Positions 23,991 through 35,879 of a DNA stretch of 64,000 bases are shown here, piece by piece; position 1 is the stretch's first letter; every line of letters starts with the position of its first letter. This DNA comes from Pipra filicauda (taxonomy: Eukaryota > Chordata > Aves > Passeriformes > Pipridae), in assembly GCF_003945595.2 (NCBI RefSeq), contig NW_024104665.1:4367363-4431362 (forward strand), written 5' to 3'. A program made the translations under genes and the position numbers. The notes beneath the pieces are model-generated. The model was not told where the DNA came from and made no database searches. It saw only the letters and a list, made by a program, of their open reading frames with translations.

Positions 23991-25158
23991 AGCTCTATTC
24001 ACAGTCTTTTTCAGCATGATGCTCCAAAGGGCCACGGCAGACCTCGATGATCAGGACGGTATCTACATTCAATACCGTACTGATGGGAAGCCTATTCAAC
24101 CTAAGGCGACTGAAGGCCCACACCAAGACCTTAAACCATCTTGTCCGGGAGCTGCTTTATGCTGATGACGCCGCCCTTGTCGCCCACACAGAAGCAGCTC
24201 TGCAGCATTTAACATCCTGCTTTGCAGACACTGCTGAGCTCTTTGGGCTGCAAGTCAGCTTAAAGAAGACAGAAGTTCTCCATCAACCTGCACCTCAGGA
24301 AGTCTTCCATCATCCCCATATCACCATTGGCCAATCAGAGCTCAAATCAGTCCAACAGTTTAATTACCTAGGTAGCCTCATCTCCTCGGATGGTAAGATT
24401 GGCAGAGAGATAGACAACAGGTTAGCAAAGGCATATAGTGCCTTCGGAAAGCTTCATAAAAGAGTTCGGTGAAATAAACATTTGAAGAAAAGTACAAAGA
24501 TCAGTGTTTACAGAGCCATAGTGCTGTCTACTCTCTTATATGGATCTAAATCATGGGTCATCTGCCACCACCACCTGCATCTCCTAGAACGCTTCTATCA
24601 ACGCTGCCTTCGTATAATCCTAAACATCCACTGGTCAGATTATGTGACCAATACATCTGTTCTAGAACAAGCAGCAATCACAAGTATTGAGGCCATGTTG
24701 CTGAGAACACAGCTGTGCTGGGCAGGACACGTCTCAAGGATGAAGGACCACCACCTCTCTAAGATCTTGCTTTATGGTGAACTTGCCACTGGCTGCCACA
24801 TGAGAGGAGCCCCAAAGAGAAGATACAAGGACTCCCTGAAACAACATCTCAGCCTTGGCCATATTGATCATCATAACTGGTCTACTCTGGCCTCCAATCA
24901 GGAGGTCTGGAGACACACCATCTATAACACTGCTGATGCCTTTGAGAAAGCACGCAGGGTCACTCTCGAGGAGAAAAGACAACACAGAAAGAATTGTGCC
25001 CTGCAGAATGTACCACCTAAGGAGTCTTTCAGCTGAACCTTTTGCAACTAGACGTGCCTGTCTCGTATTGGCCTTTTTAGCCACCAGCATGCTTGTAACA
25101 GTTGTGGGTAGAGCCCTTCCCAAATCTTTGTTCGCGAAGCCCAGCCATGATGATGATG
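23991..25158 (+). mobile_element. 5'-truncated RTE-type (AviRTE-like) retrotransposon
   Basis: A 1,168 bp non-LTR retrotransposon fragment carrying the C-terminal half of a reverse transcriptase, a 110 bp 3' UTR and a terminal (ATG)4 tail at 25,147-25,158. Flanks share TAAC (23,987-23,990 and 25,159-25,162), consistent with a short target-site duplication. A short tandem-repeat tail instead of poly(A) and the protein architecture fit the RTE clade; CR1 elements end differently. AviRTE, known from a few bird lineages and filarial nematodes through horizontal transfer, is the leading candidate, but this identification is from memory and not tested. The copy is inactive: one frameshift and one internal stop. 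Confidence 0.8.
23993..25036 (+). pseudogene. Reverse-transcriptase C-terminal remnant (RTE ORF2)
   Basis: Broken coding sequence of a non-LTR reverse transcriptase. The first part reads LFTVFFSMMLQRATADLDDQ in one frame. After the DG codons near 24,085 the frame shifts by one base and continues SLFNLRRLKA through the catalytic motif LLYADDAALV (YADD at 24,158-24,169), the KKTEVLHQPAP region and FNYLGSLISSDGKIGREIDN. A TGA where Trp is expected (24,470-24,472, after KRVR) interrupts it; the same frame resumes with NKHLKKSTKISVYRAIVLST, LLYGSKSW and WAGHVSRM, and ends at a TGA at 25,034-25,036. The Lys/Arg-rich tail (EEKRQHRK) is typical of these proteins. The endonuclease domain and N-terminal RT motifs are missing. 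An antisense open frame of 146 codons over the 3' part is a shadow. Confidence 0.88.
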
Positions 25159-26754
25159 TAACGAGAGAATACAAAAGGCGCGATTTTCAAATGGTTGGTG
25201 TGCCTTTAGGTCCATGTGACTTGGAGTGCACCCAGCACGCTGCAATAAAGAACTTCTCGCCACACTTTCCTTGTCCTACAGGTATATTTTTTCTGTTTTT
25301 AAATTTAAAGGAAGGATTTTTCCTACAAAGCCAAGTAATGCCACTTCACAAATAAGCAGAAAGCATGTAGTCTGGTAACAGGGACCTCATCTGAGAGATA
25401 AGAAAACAGCCTGATTTAGAGAAGGGACAAGTTGTGTCTTCTACCTTTTAGGTGAGTGTCCTAATCCATAGGCAATAGGTGATTCTAGGATGGGAGCTTC
25501 TCCTTCTGGGGCAACTTCTGTTGTGAAAAAAAAAGAAAATAAGGCATTGAAAAAGGCAGCAAGAGTCTGGCCTTACAGCTAGTTGACAAGAGTGGCCTTC
25601 TAGGATGTCTAAGACTCATGAGAGTCTGGCCTTCTGGACTCAGGATGTAATCTTGAACAAAGCTCTCTTGTAAGCCAGGTGAGTACTTTAGCTACCATGC
25701 TTAGACTTACCAGATCCATCTGGAACATACTTGTCCAGTTCAATTAAGACTGCAACAGGGAACTTGGTTCATCTGCTCCTGCGTCATATTTAATGGTCTG
25801 TTTCCCCTCTGACCCAGTTACTAGATCTAAAACTTGCTTTCTGGAAAGTTCATGGCATCATGTCATATGAAATGGAGAAATACCTTCAGTCTTCTGAAAT
25901 TTTAATGGCCTGGAAAAATGATTTCTTTACAGTTGTAGTGCTGTGTGGAGAACTGTAACAGAAATGCTAAGAGTGGTATGAATGTGAACTGTCTGAGTGT
26001 GGAAGTTCTGGAAGGGACAGAAGGTCAGAAAGGATAGAAGGCAGGAATGCCCTGTTTTGATGGCACCTAAAGTAGCAAGTCATCAGGGCCCTGGCACACT
26101 ACCCGTGCAACTTCTCAGAACGTCCATGTTGAGAGACAAAGGACAGTAAATCCTGGTTACTCAGAGAGGTGGGACAGAATGGACAGGTGGATATCCGTCA
26201 GCTCCAAAATATAAAAAGGCATACGCAAAACCAGCACATGGTTGCCAACTGGTAATGGGCATAGATGTGAGGAGGACTCAATAGCTGATGCCCCTGTCCC
26301 CTGCATCACTGCAAGGAGTCCTAGCCAGACTGCCTGAATACTCATGGCTTTGGTGCTAGTGTGCTGGACAGGCTGCTTGAACACTTGCATGCACACCCCC
26401 AGTGCCTGACTGCTCAGCAGGTTGCTTGGATGCACACATCCTAGTGCTTTTACATGGTTGGGAGAGCACATATGTGAATGAATGACATCTCTTTTGTTTC
26501 AGGTTTTGATTTTACAACAAAATTACCTTCCTCACCTATAGGGTTCAGCATTGAGATTTGCTACACTGTTAATACAAAACAGTCTTGCAAAATTTCCTAC
26601 ACTGAGTATTTCTGAAAATTTAGACTACATGGCTTTATGGTCTTAAGTGATGCACAGAATTTAATTTTTGTGGTTTTCTTTGAGTTGAATGATTTATATT
26701 TAAATAGTTTAAAAAGTAATATTACATCATTACTTTCATTTACAGCCACCGATT

Positions 26755-27015
26755 TAGACAACTCTTAAGCAATTCCCATGGGTGATGCTGAGTACTGTAG
26801 CTATCCAATCAGATAATAAGAATGAATGCAAATTGAGTCATTGAGCCGGTGTGGTTTTAATTAAGCAGAGAAAGATCTGTGCAGAATGCAGTTTGCTGAG
26901 CAAATAGAGAGACTTGTTGACTGCAAAACAAAATTGAGAGGTGCTGTGTGGATCATTGTGACTTAAATTAATGACAGAGACTCTCTTACTCAAACATGGA
27001 TCATCCGTGCGGGTT
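26755..27015. promoter_or_regulatory. Motif-dense patch, candidate distal enhancer
   Basis: This stretch holds a perfect POU octamer ATGCAAAT (26,826-26,833) abutting an AP-1 TGAGTCA (26,834-26,840), a CCAATCA/GATAA pair just upstream and a TTAATTAA homeodomain-type site just downstream. No repeat is recognised. Such composition is typical of conserved enhancers, but conservation cannot be tested here. Confidence 0.35.
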
Positions 27016-27135
27016 TTTCGTTGTAAACATTGGAGTGAGTGCTGAGAGCAGTGCCTACCAAGTGGAAAAACAGATTTTTATTAGCATGGCATTGAAGTTG
27101 TATATATTAAGAGAAAAACAAAAAGCCTGATCTCA

Positions 27136-27351
27136 GGATAAAAAGGGATTATGTATGTGTATACACCCCATATGTGTAGATATCTACGAATATGACTTTT
27201 ACTCATTAGAGTTACAAAGTCATTTTTTTGGATAAAAGGGGATAAATTTACATATATATATGTGTATATGTATGAATATATATATATGTATATTCCCCCA
27301 TATGTACAGACATCAACAAATATGGCTTTTACTTATTAGAGTTACAAAGTT
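27136..27351 (+). repeat. Tandem duplication with AT microsatellite expansion
   Basis: Copy 1 (27,136-27,222) and copy 2 (27,230-27,351) share the order GGATAAAA(A/G)GG, CCCCATATGT, then TTTTACT(C/T)ATTAGAGTTA and CAAAGT. Copy 2 is longer because of an (AT)n/(TATG)n stretch at about 27,251-27,294. A few substitutions separate the copies, so the duplication is not recent. Confidence 0.85.
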
Positions 27352-30300
27352 ATGCCAGCAAGCATAATTATGACTTAGCACATACTTCTCAGTCTGTGTT
27401 TGAAAGGTTATTAACAGGACAATGAATAACGGATTGATTTGAACAGTCTAGAATCTATGGCCTTTTTAATCCTTCATAAAATGGGGTTGGTTATTACACT
27501 ATCGTCTTCTTCTGACCTTAAAATGAGGTTTAAAAAGAGAACTGACATACATCATTGCAACCTTTCCATTTGCCCTCTGTCATAACTGATGGATGTCAGA
27601 TTTGTTAAGGTGGGTAGTAGGCAGGCCTCAACAACTACAACACCTAAGCTTGGATTTTGCTTATTCCACTGGCTCCTTTACTTGTCTCCAGACAAGTTAT
27701 CTAAACCAAAATTTCAAAATCATCAGCCTAACAGTGGTATTGCACCATCATTAGTGCTCAGACACCCCTTTGGGACCTTTGATCCAAAATCACAAACTCA
27801 AATCAGCTTTGCCTAAGCAGACCTCTGATGCTTTCAGGGAGCTCATTTTTTGTGCTTCAGGAAGGCTTAGTGGCATTATTCAGTGGCATGCTCTCCTATC
27901 AGAGTGTATGTATAAGGCTGAGAACATGTATAGGGATAAAGATCAGAAAAGCTAAAATTAGCCATCACCATTAAAGTAATTATTTTTCTGAGGCTCTTTT
28001 ATCAGTTGCCACTGTTAATGGCACCCCTACCTGGATGGCAAGACATAACTTTCCCAGGAGAAACACTCTCCCAGGCAACTTCAAAGGTTTAGGGACTAAT
28101 CTGTGCCTTAGATGCTGCTGCCCTACATCACTGCTCTTGAACCAGACCAAAATGACTCAGGACCTCCTGTTGCTTTAGAACAGCAAACCCAAACCTTGTG
28201 TGGAGACCAGAGGTGGTATATTTTTCTACAGTTGCCTCACAGCAGCAGCCAATAGTGAAGACTTCAGTGTAAGAAAGCTAACAGGCAGGGCTCTGAGGCT
28301 TCACTCTTTAAAGTACATGGGCTCCTTCTATAAACCCTCATCAAATCATTTAAATGCAGTGTCCACATCTGTTCATTTCTAAAACAGGACCTGATTTAAA
28401 GCTCATTTGTCTCAAAATACAGTAAGGTATTGTTTTGGATTCACTATATTTTTTTAACAAAAGGTAAAGTCACTTTAACAATAGACACTGCAGATTTTAC
28501 TTAGGCATTTCCTTCTTTGAAATTTGTTCTGGCATTATCACACAGTGATAAGTAATCTGCTGAGAGTACCCTCTGCTCCAAGGGCCCCTCTGGGCTATGA
28601 AAAACTAGTTTAGGAACGACACATTAGCTCTTCTCCCAGCTCCAGCACACAGGGAAGATCAGGAGCCCACCTGGTAGTCGCTAAGCCCTGGATAGTCTCT
28701 GCTTCACAGGACCTAAGAGGCACAACACAAATGACGCTGGCTCTGGGGAGGCTCTGGCTCACACTAAGAGTTGTTGCGGCCCCTGCAGGACTCCAGAGCA
28801 TGACTCCAAAGGTAACCAGATAATTTTCTTCCCCTGACTGCAATCATTCCTCTCTTGCCTGAAATGCGTAAACCGAGTAACTGAGTGTAAAATCCTTTAG
28901 GTCTCTCTTCAGCACTAGGCTGTAGAAGCCCAATTTCTTCAATTTCTTTTTTTTCACTGTGAAAACTGGGTATACAAATCAAAACCAGTACTGCTGGCTC
29001 TTAAAGACTTTACTGTAAATCACAGCCACCAGTCAGGCAATCACACATTACACAATAAACACTTTCTTTTCAAGTTTCCAGCTCTCATAGTTATGAAAAC
29101 TTCAGAACAAGAAGCCCAGAAACCAGATGACTATTTTAAAAGCTCTAAGGCACTTACTTGCTTACAGAGAAAATTCAGGAGTTTTAAGCCAATCATGATT
29201 TTGAATTCTCAGTCATGATTTTTGAATACTCAGGCTTAGCAAAGGTAGGGAAACCACTGATTTTGTAGCATTAAAAATTTTGTGGGTCCAGTCCTGAATA
29301 CAGTTTTGGGCATACACTGTTCTTTTAGAAGCACTCTGCATAAGAGAGAGGAAGAAGAAACAAATATTGTGCAGTGGTTTTAATGGCAGCTGCCCATTTT
29401 TAAACTATTTTGTGGAATGTGTTAGAACAATAACACTTCTCACTGTAAAAGTTGTAACTGTCTCAGGGAGGCACTAAGTCTGAAATGCTGTCTTTGAATG
29501 AGAGTTTGTCAAAGTCTATTATTTTCTTTCATTTTAATAGATTTTCTTTATGGCTCAGTTTTTGTTTGTCTCCCTTCTTTTGTCTTACTACCTCTGCAGC
29601 CCTGCAGAGCCTCATGATCACAACAGAGAGGAGATCACGTCCATATCAAATAAAGTGATTCCATAAATCTTGAGTCATAGTCGACCAAAAATATTCAGTT
29701 TCCCTTCTCTGGGTATATCCACCAACTGCACATAACTTCTAAAACTTATACTCTTTACCTCAATCTTCTTCAAACTTTAGTGTAAGGGACATCTCTTAGC
29801 TATCACAGAATTGCTCACTGGACTGTGGCTTTTTTGACAAAGATGGAACTGGAGAAATTCCATAAATGTTGCCAAACAGACTGTTGCTACCAAAGGCACA
29901 CATCATGGTTAAAGCCACTGTTTTCTCTCTAGTTCTGTGTTATACTGAGAAACACGGGCTTGGGTTTTTTCTTAGTAATAACTGTTCAATCAGAAGGGTC
30001 TTAACAGTGACAATGCTGGATCGGAAGACTGGATAGTTGGGACAATTTCAGCAGGTTCTAAAGAGCTAAATGGTCAATACTGCGGCCAAGACATATATGC
30101 TTGGAGAGAAAAATTAAGATAATGAAACTTGAAAGAGTGAGTGCTCCATTTGCTTTCACACTTCTCTGTGACCATCATAAAAATTCTGTGCTGCAGAGAC
30201 TATTTAAACATGGAATATCTGGTGTTGATATTTTTTTTTTGTCAGGTAACTGGATCAAATGATCGGTTAATAACAAGCAGAAGTAAATGTCACATGAGTA

Positions 30301-33300
30301 TTGAACCAGAAATTCCTGAGGACCAGAAGTATAGTCTTAGAGATCAATCACTTTCCACTTTAGATATAGGTATTCACTGGATATATAATCAGCTAGTATA
30401 TCCCAAGAAATAAAGCCACTCTTGGAATTGACACAGTAATAGACTGTCTTTGATTTTCATGTATTTTGTTTTCTAGCATATAGCTTTTCAAATGTTACAA
30501 ATGCTACAGTTTTAGCAAGGAAAGAATTTTGGTTACTTTGAGGCTCTCAATCACTGTCAGCCACTAACCCTCTCCTCTCTCACAAGATTGTAATTTTCTC
30601 TAAACATGCTTTGTTTTGAATCAAAAAGCAAAAATCCTTGAATTTCAAACAGAACAAATGAAAGTTGCCAAAAGAGCCTTTGGAAAAATCGTGCATCTTT
30701 CTTTTCAAGAAAGTATCTACACCTCAATCTACGAATAATTGCAACAGCTTTTGAAATTCCAGGATCATCTCCTTCCTCTTGTGACAAAGGCATGGAGTAG
30801 GGAATAAATAGGACACAATCTCCCACATAGTTAATATTTCTTTTCCAGTGACTAAACAATGCAGGGCTGAAGACTACTGAGACACCCAGAAGGAGCTAAA
30901 TACTTTGAGCACTGCCTGGCTGAGGAACTCCTGATCCTTGACAATGAGCAGTCATATAATCTTGGTATCAGGTCATTTCTTTGTGAACCCCAGTCCTTGA
31001 CCTGTGGTGTCATCCCTTCATTAGCTTCAGCTCTGTCCTCTTTCTCACTGGTTGACTCCAGTGAAGTTCACCCGTGAGGCCTATAAAGCATGAACTTCAT
31101 GTCAAGAATGCCTTTGCCAGCACCAGTTTTCAGTGCTGAGCCTTGACAGTCACAAACAACTTCCAAGTCCCAGCATAGTGGCTCTGGTTCTGTTCAGCAT
31201 TCACCCTGTACCCAGAACAGCATAGAAGGCAAAGCTTAGTTTGCTCATTTACACTCAAACAGAGCAGCAGCATCTTAAGCAGTACCTCTGCACTTTCAGG
31301 GTCACAAGGAGATAGAAGTCTGTGGCTTATTTATGTGCCATAATGTGCACAGTACATCAAGGAAGTGACATTGCTGAAGTTATCAGTACAGGAGCATTGT
31401 CCTGATAAATTACCATCACATATATATTAATAAGAAACAGAACAATGGATGCTTTATCATTTACTAATATTTCTTTTTGGTCAAGCTTGATGACTGTATT
31501 AGGATCAGGGCCTAGGAATGTTTCTGTCAGGGAGAAAATCTGCTCATTTACAAGGGAAACCACTTGCCTTTTCTGAAAGTTCAGTGCAAACTCCAGTTTG
31601 TAAGTTATGTAGTTGAATTTACGCAAGATGCAACACAGCCTTGACGTGTCGCTCTGTAACATTTACCTTGCTCATCATGTTTTTCGAGTCACAGTGGGGA
31701 ACAATGCAAACACTGCATCAAAAGGAAATAATGTGAGGAAAACTGCCTGGGTTTTTGAAGGAACCCACTGCAGTATTAGGGAAACACTGCAAGGATAATG
31801 ACTTTTCTGTCCTTTGGTGTGATTAAGCGCATAAATGCTCTGGGTTTAAGGTCACATTGGTAACTCAAATGTTCTGATATTTGAAGCTGTAGGATATATG
31901 TCAGTTTAAATCCAGATAGCCAGGGATTAGTATCAAGGCTTATTTTAATACAGAAGCCACACAGGATTAAAGGAACTACTTGCTTTTCTTCTCATACAGA
32001 GAGGGTGAAAATAACTCCTGAAGAGCTCAAGATTTATGCTTCATTTGTTCTGATGCTGCTAAGTAGAGCATTGTGATGTCTCTCTGTGTAAAGGTGACCT
32101 TAATGCAGCAAGAGTACCCCAAGATGTTTATCTGGCCCCTGTAAAGACGTGAGAGACCTGAAACTGTATTTAAGGGCAGATTTATAGCACCAGCAAGAAC
32201 CTGATTAAACTAAGAATTCTTCAAGGGTTTTCTGGCAAAACTCTCAACATGAGTATTTTATTTAAATATTTATTGAATTCTGTGCTGTGCCTCATAAAAG
32301 GCATTTGTATTATTTAAATGTCTTCCACATGACTATTTATGAGTTCTGCTTCTAATCTAACCCTTTTGATCAAGTTCTCTTTATTTTAAATTAAACCTCT
32401 ACATTGGGATTATACTGTTTATTGCTGATTTATATCCTAAATCATTGGCTTTCTACAGTTTTCCAAAATAAGACCCAGGCTGCCAAAGGCTGGCATGATG
32501 GAGTTTCTGCTGGAGCCTGCCCACCAGCAGATGAATAGCAGTCTTCCATGGACACATGCAGATTACAATCCCAGTAAGGTCAATAGCACCACTCCCCTGT
32601 TGTTATTAGAGAAACAAAATCTCAGATTCAAAGAGTTTAAATTCAGCTAAATCAATTATGATCCTCTAGTCTGACTTCTTCCAAAGGACTGACCAAAGAA
32701 AATAACCCAGGAATTCCCATTTAAAGCCCATGACTCTCCTCTGGAAAGTAGTCAGTCTTCTAGGAAGACATCCTTTCTTGTCACAGAGACTATGAACAAC
32801 TGGGAATTCAGTACACCCAGTACTCAACTATCCTTCACTGTTAAAAACATGCAGCTACAGTCTGAACTGTAGTAAGCCTTTCAGATACTCATAACAGGCA
32901 TCACAATTCTTCAGTTCGACCAGTGCAGCTGTGTGTGTATGTGCATACTCTGTACTAGTTTGGCGGAAACTTCACCAGGATAAGCAAGGCTTAAAGAGAC
33001 ACAGAGTTAAACTGGTGCAACATCATCTTTTTAATGAAACTGATACAATTTCTCTGTGTAATGAACTGGTTTTGAGACCCCACTGCCTTGTCTACATCAT
33101 CACCTCACCAAATCAGCAGAGGGGATACTTATCATCAGATCAAAAGTTCTCAAGGCAACTGCAAAATCAAGGCTAATCTAATAATGACTTAATGTCCTTC
33201 CTGTTAGGTTTCCCATTTTGAAAGCAATTCAGGAAATGGCAGGGACTATAGGTCAGTATGACTGATCTCCACAGGCCTCTGAGTATGGTGGGAAATTGGT

Positions 33301-33964
33301 TATTTGACATGTATCTGTTTCCATCCAAGTTTCTTAGCTAAGCAAATTCCTCCGTGTAAATAATCTCATCAAGTGACAAAGGACAGATACTGTCCAGCCT
33401 GTACTCTGTATGCAAGGTGCCAGAAGTTCTAGGACATTGTATCAGTGGATCTCAGTGAAATGAAATCCTGTCCAAGAGTCCACATGACTACAACTACCTT
33501 ACTAAGCACAGTGAAGGTCCTTGCTACATCCTCCAGTACAACAGCACTGGAGTAACTCCATACACTGCAGTACCCTGGTGTCCTTCCTACTCAAGCAGTT
33601 GATTCCTATCCAGCTCAGTAAGCTACAGTCTGCAAAGGCTGTCAGCCTGCAAGAGAGAGAGAGCACTCAGAAGATGCAGTATTTCACAGATTCGCCCCTG
33701 GAACATGGCAGGGATCAAGCTCCAGCTGTGACACACATACAGCGTGCCAGCTCTGCAACTGCTCTGCAGTTCACTGTTAGGGAAGGTGTTAGGCTATGGA
33801 AAACAAAAGGCAGGAGGAGGTGAAAATTGACTGAAGGTCTATTTAATGTCTTCTGCTAGATTGCCTGGCAAATATACTATGCCAGAAAGGTCTAGTTCAT
33901 GTTCTTTGTTCCTTCAAGATCTCCCATCTGCAACATGGGCTGCGGGGAGGAGTGTATGCTCCAC

Positions 33965-33980
33965 AGCTAGCTAGCTAGCT
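33965..33980. repeat. (AGCT)4 repeat
   Basis: Four AGCT units, self-complementary over 16 bp. Confidence 0.9.
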
Positions 33981-34860
33981 GCGAATAAGCAGAGATTGTA
34001 TTTGTCTAAGAACTCCCCTTCCCGAGTAGCTCAAATGGCCTGTAAACAATGGAGTGCAAATTCTTGCCTTGCTGTCTCTCTTTATCCTCAGGAACAGAGA
34101 GTGCGACGCATCTGTATGTTGAGGTAATCAGAGGCCACAGTGCCACGCACAGACACATGAGAGGAACTAGGATCTGTCATAGTCCATTTGGTTGTCAACT
34201 ATATTCTGATACCTACAAGAAATATTATCCCTTGCTTTGTAAGAATAAGCTTATTTACTCAAGCTTTTTATATGAGGCATGACTCTAATGCTGTCTGTCT
34301 CAGTTACTCTGCAGGAAATCTGCAGTCTCTCACTGAAATTATAGCAAGTCCCATATTTGCTGTGTATATGTTACGTAAGAGTTACTATTCTTGGCTATGC
34401 TAAATTTAAAAGAGAAATCTATCAGGGACTCCTACCAGCAACTTGGGCATTGAAACGTTCAGAAGGATCTCCTTTGATTAAGTAGATTGTGAGCAGAAAA
34501 GCAGAGTTTAGAAGCTTAATTTAAATCCCAGTTCAAGTCAAAAGAGAAAATTGTAAAGCCCTAGACAAATTGTCAATGATACTATCATCTAATCTACTCC
34601 CAGAATAAAATTTCGGTTACAGTGACATGTAACATTTATAAGGGGGCATATCCTGAGGCCATTCACTAATAGATTAAGTTTCTTACATACACTGGCTAGG
34701 AAGGGCCTGTTGTGTAAGTGATATAAACCATGCATGGTCTACATTCAAGCCACATAAGCTTACCGTAAACTCATGAAAACAAGCTTTCTTCACTCGTGAA
34801 TGTTCATGGCTTAGGTGGGGTTCACACAGAGACCTTGTACTGCTTTACCTCCTAAAAGTG

Positions 34861-34892
34861 ATTTTTAACTACTTTTGGTGGTAGTTAAAAAT
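34861..34892. repeat. Inverted repeat, 12 bp arms
   Basis: ATTTTTAACTAC (34,861-34,872) and GTAGTTAAAAAT (34,881-34,892) are exact reverse complements with an 8 nt loop TTTTGGTG. Not part of a recognised repeat. Confidence 0.85.
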
Positions 34893-35879
34893 GTCAAGTG
34901 AATGCCACAGAGTATGTGATAGATTGTTTGTTGCTTTCACCCTATCAGTATTTTACTAAATAACAACAATAATTTGATAACAACTTAATTTACCAGTGCT
35001 AAGAAAATTAAGGAAAAAAAAAGAGCTAAACAATAAAAGCTAGATTTTCAAATGTTTACTGGTACCTAAGTGTACAGCATAAACCTGTAGAAACCTATAT
35101 GTTTTGATCAATGTTTGTAACACAGTGAATACACAGTCTCTGAAAACTTTTCATTCAATGACATAGGACGGCAGACTGCAAAAAGGCTTAAATAACTCTT
35201 TTTGGAAAGCTTTAGCAAGAAGGTGGATAAAGTGAGACTTCCCAAAGGATGATGCTGTGACAAACAGGTCAATACCTGAAACCGTGACTGATCCCACTTT
35301 GCTATCTACCCTACTCTAGGGCAGTCTCATTCAATTCAAATCCAGCTCCAAAGGCTATGTAAGCCCTCAGAAGGCACAGGAGCTTTCTCTCCCATGTTTC
35401 CCAAGCCTCTCTGTGCCTGCTGTGTGTTGGTGTAGCCTGGCACAGGGGAAAGCCCATTGAAAACAGGGGTAAATCACCTTTCTCCACCAGCCTCTGGGTG
35501 ACACCACTGGCCGCCACCAGCATTTGAGGAATGATGGAGCTAGTCACCAGATTATTTTTCCCACATAATCGCTTACAATTCACCATTTTATCAGAAAACA
35601 TTCTCACAGACCAGCCTAGGTCAAATAAGGTGCCTGAGGATTTTAAATCTTGGTGAAACGCTGGCAGCTCTGTTTTTCATGTGTAAGGAGTTGGGTGCAG
35701 GCCCAGCCTGAACACTAGTAGTGTGTATTTATCACCCTGCTTTTTTACATGTTCGGCAACTGGTGCGTTATAGTATGAGCAGCAGTCCTTTGCTGCCGAT
35801 GTGGTTTCCACGGGGAAGGCAGAAACCTTCTGATACGCTTGGGAAGGAGCTGAGGCTCATTGAGACACTCGAAAATCCC

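Larger units (their letters stand above)
23896..25280 (+). mobile_element. Small solo LTR interrupted by an RTE insertion
   Basis: The left part (23,896-23,990) begins TGTCATAAAT and the right part (25,163-25,280) ends CTTGTCCTACA, giving TG...CA ends with the 4 bp flank GGTA outside both (23,892-23,895 and 25,281-25,284). Joined without the insert the LTR would be about 213 bp. The right part has a TATA-like TACAAAAG (25,170-25,177) and AATAAA (25,244-25,249) followed by ACTTCTCGCC. A 4 bp duplication suits a class I (gammaretrovirus-like) element. No retroviral genes are adjacent. The U3 is short, so a longer LTR with a chance GGTA is the alternative. Confidence 0.6.
25285..35879. other. 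No gene recognised
   Basis: AT-rich intergenic-type sequence. Contents listed separately: motif-dense patch near 26.8 kb, duplication near 27.2 kb, (AGCT)4 and the inverted repeat at 34,861. Confidence 0.6.

Noticed and set aside
24734..25174. Minus-strand open frame of 146 codons
   Set aside because: Antisense shadow of the reverse-transcriptase remnant.
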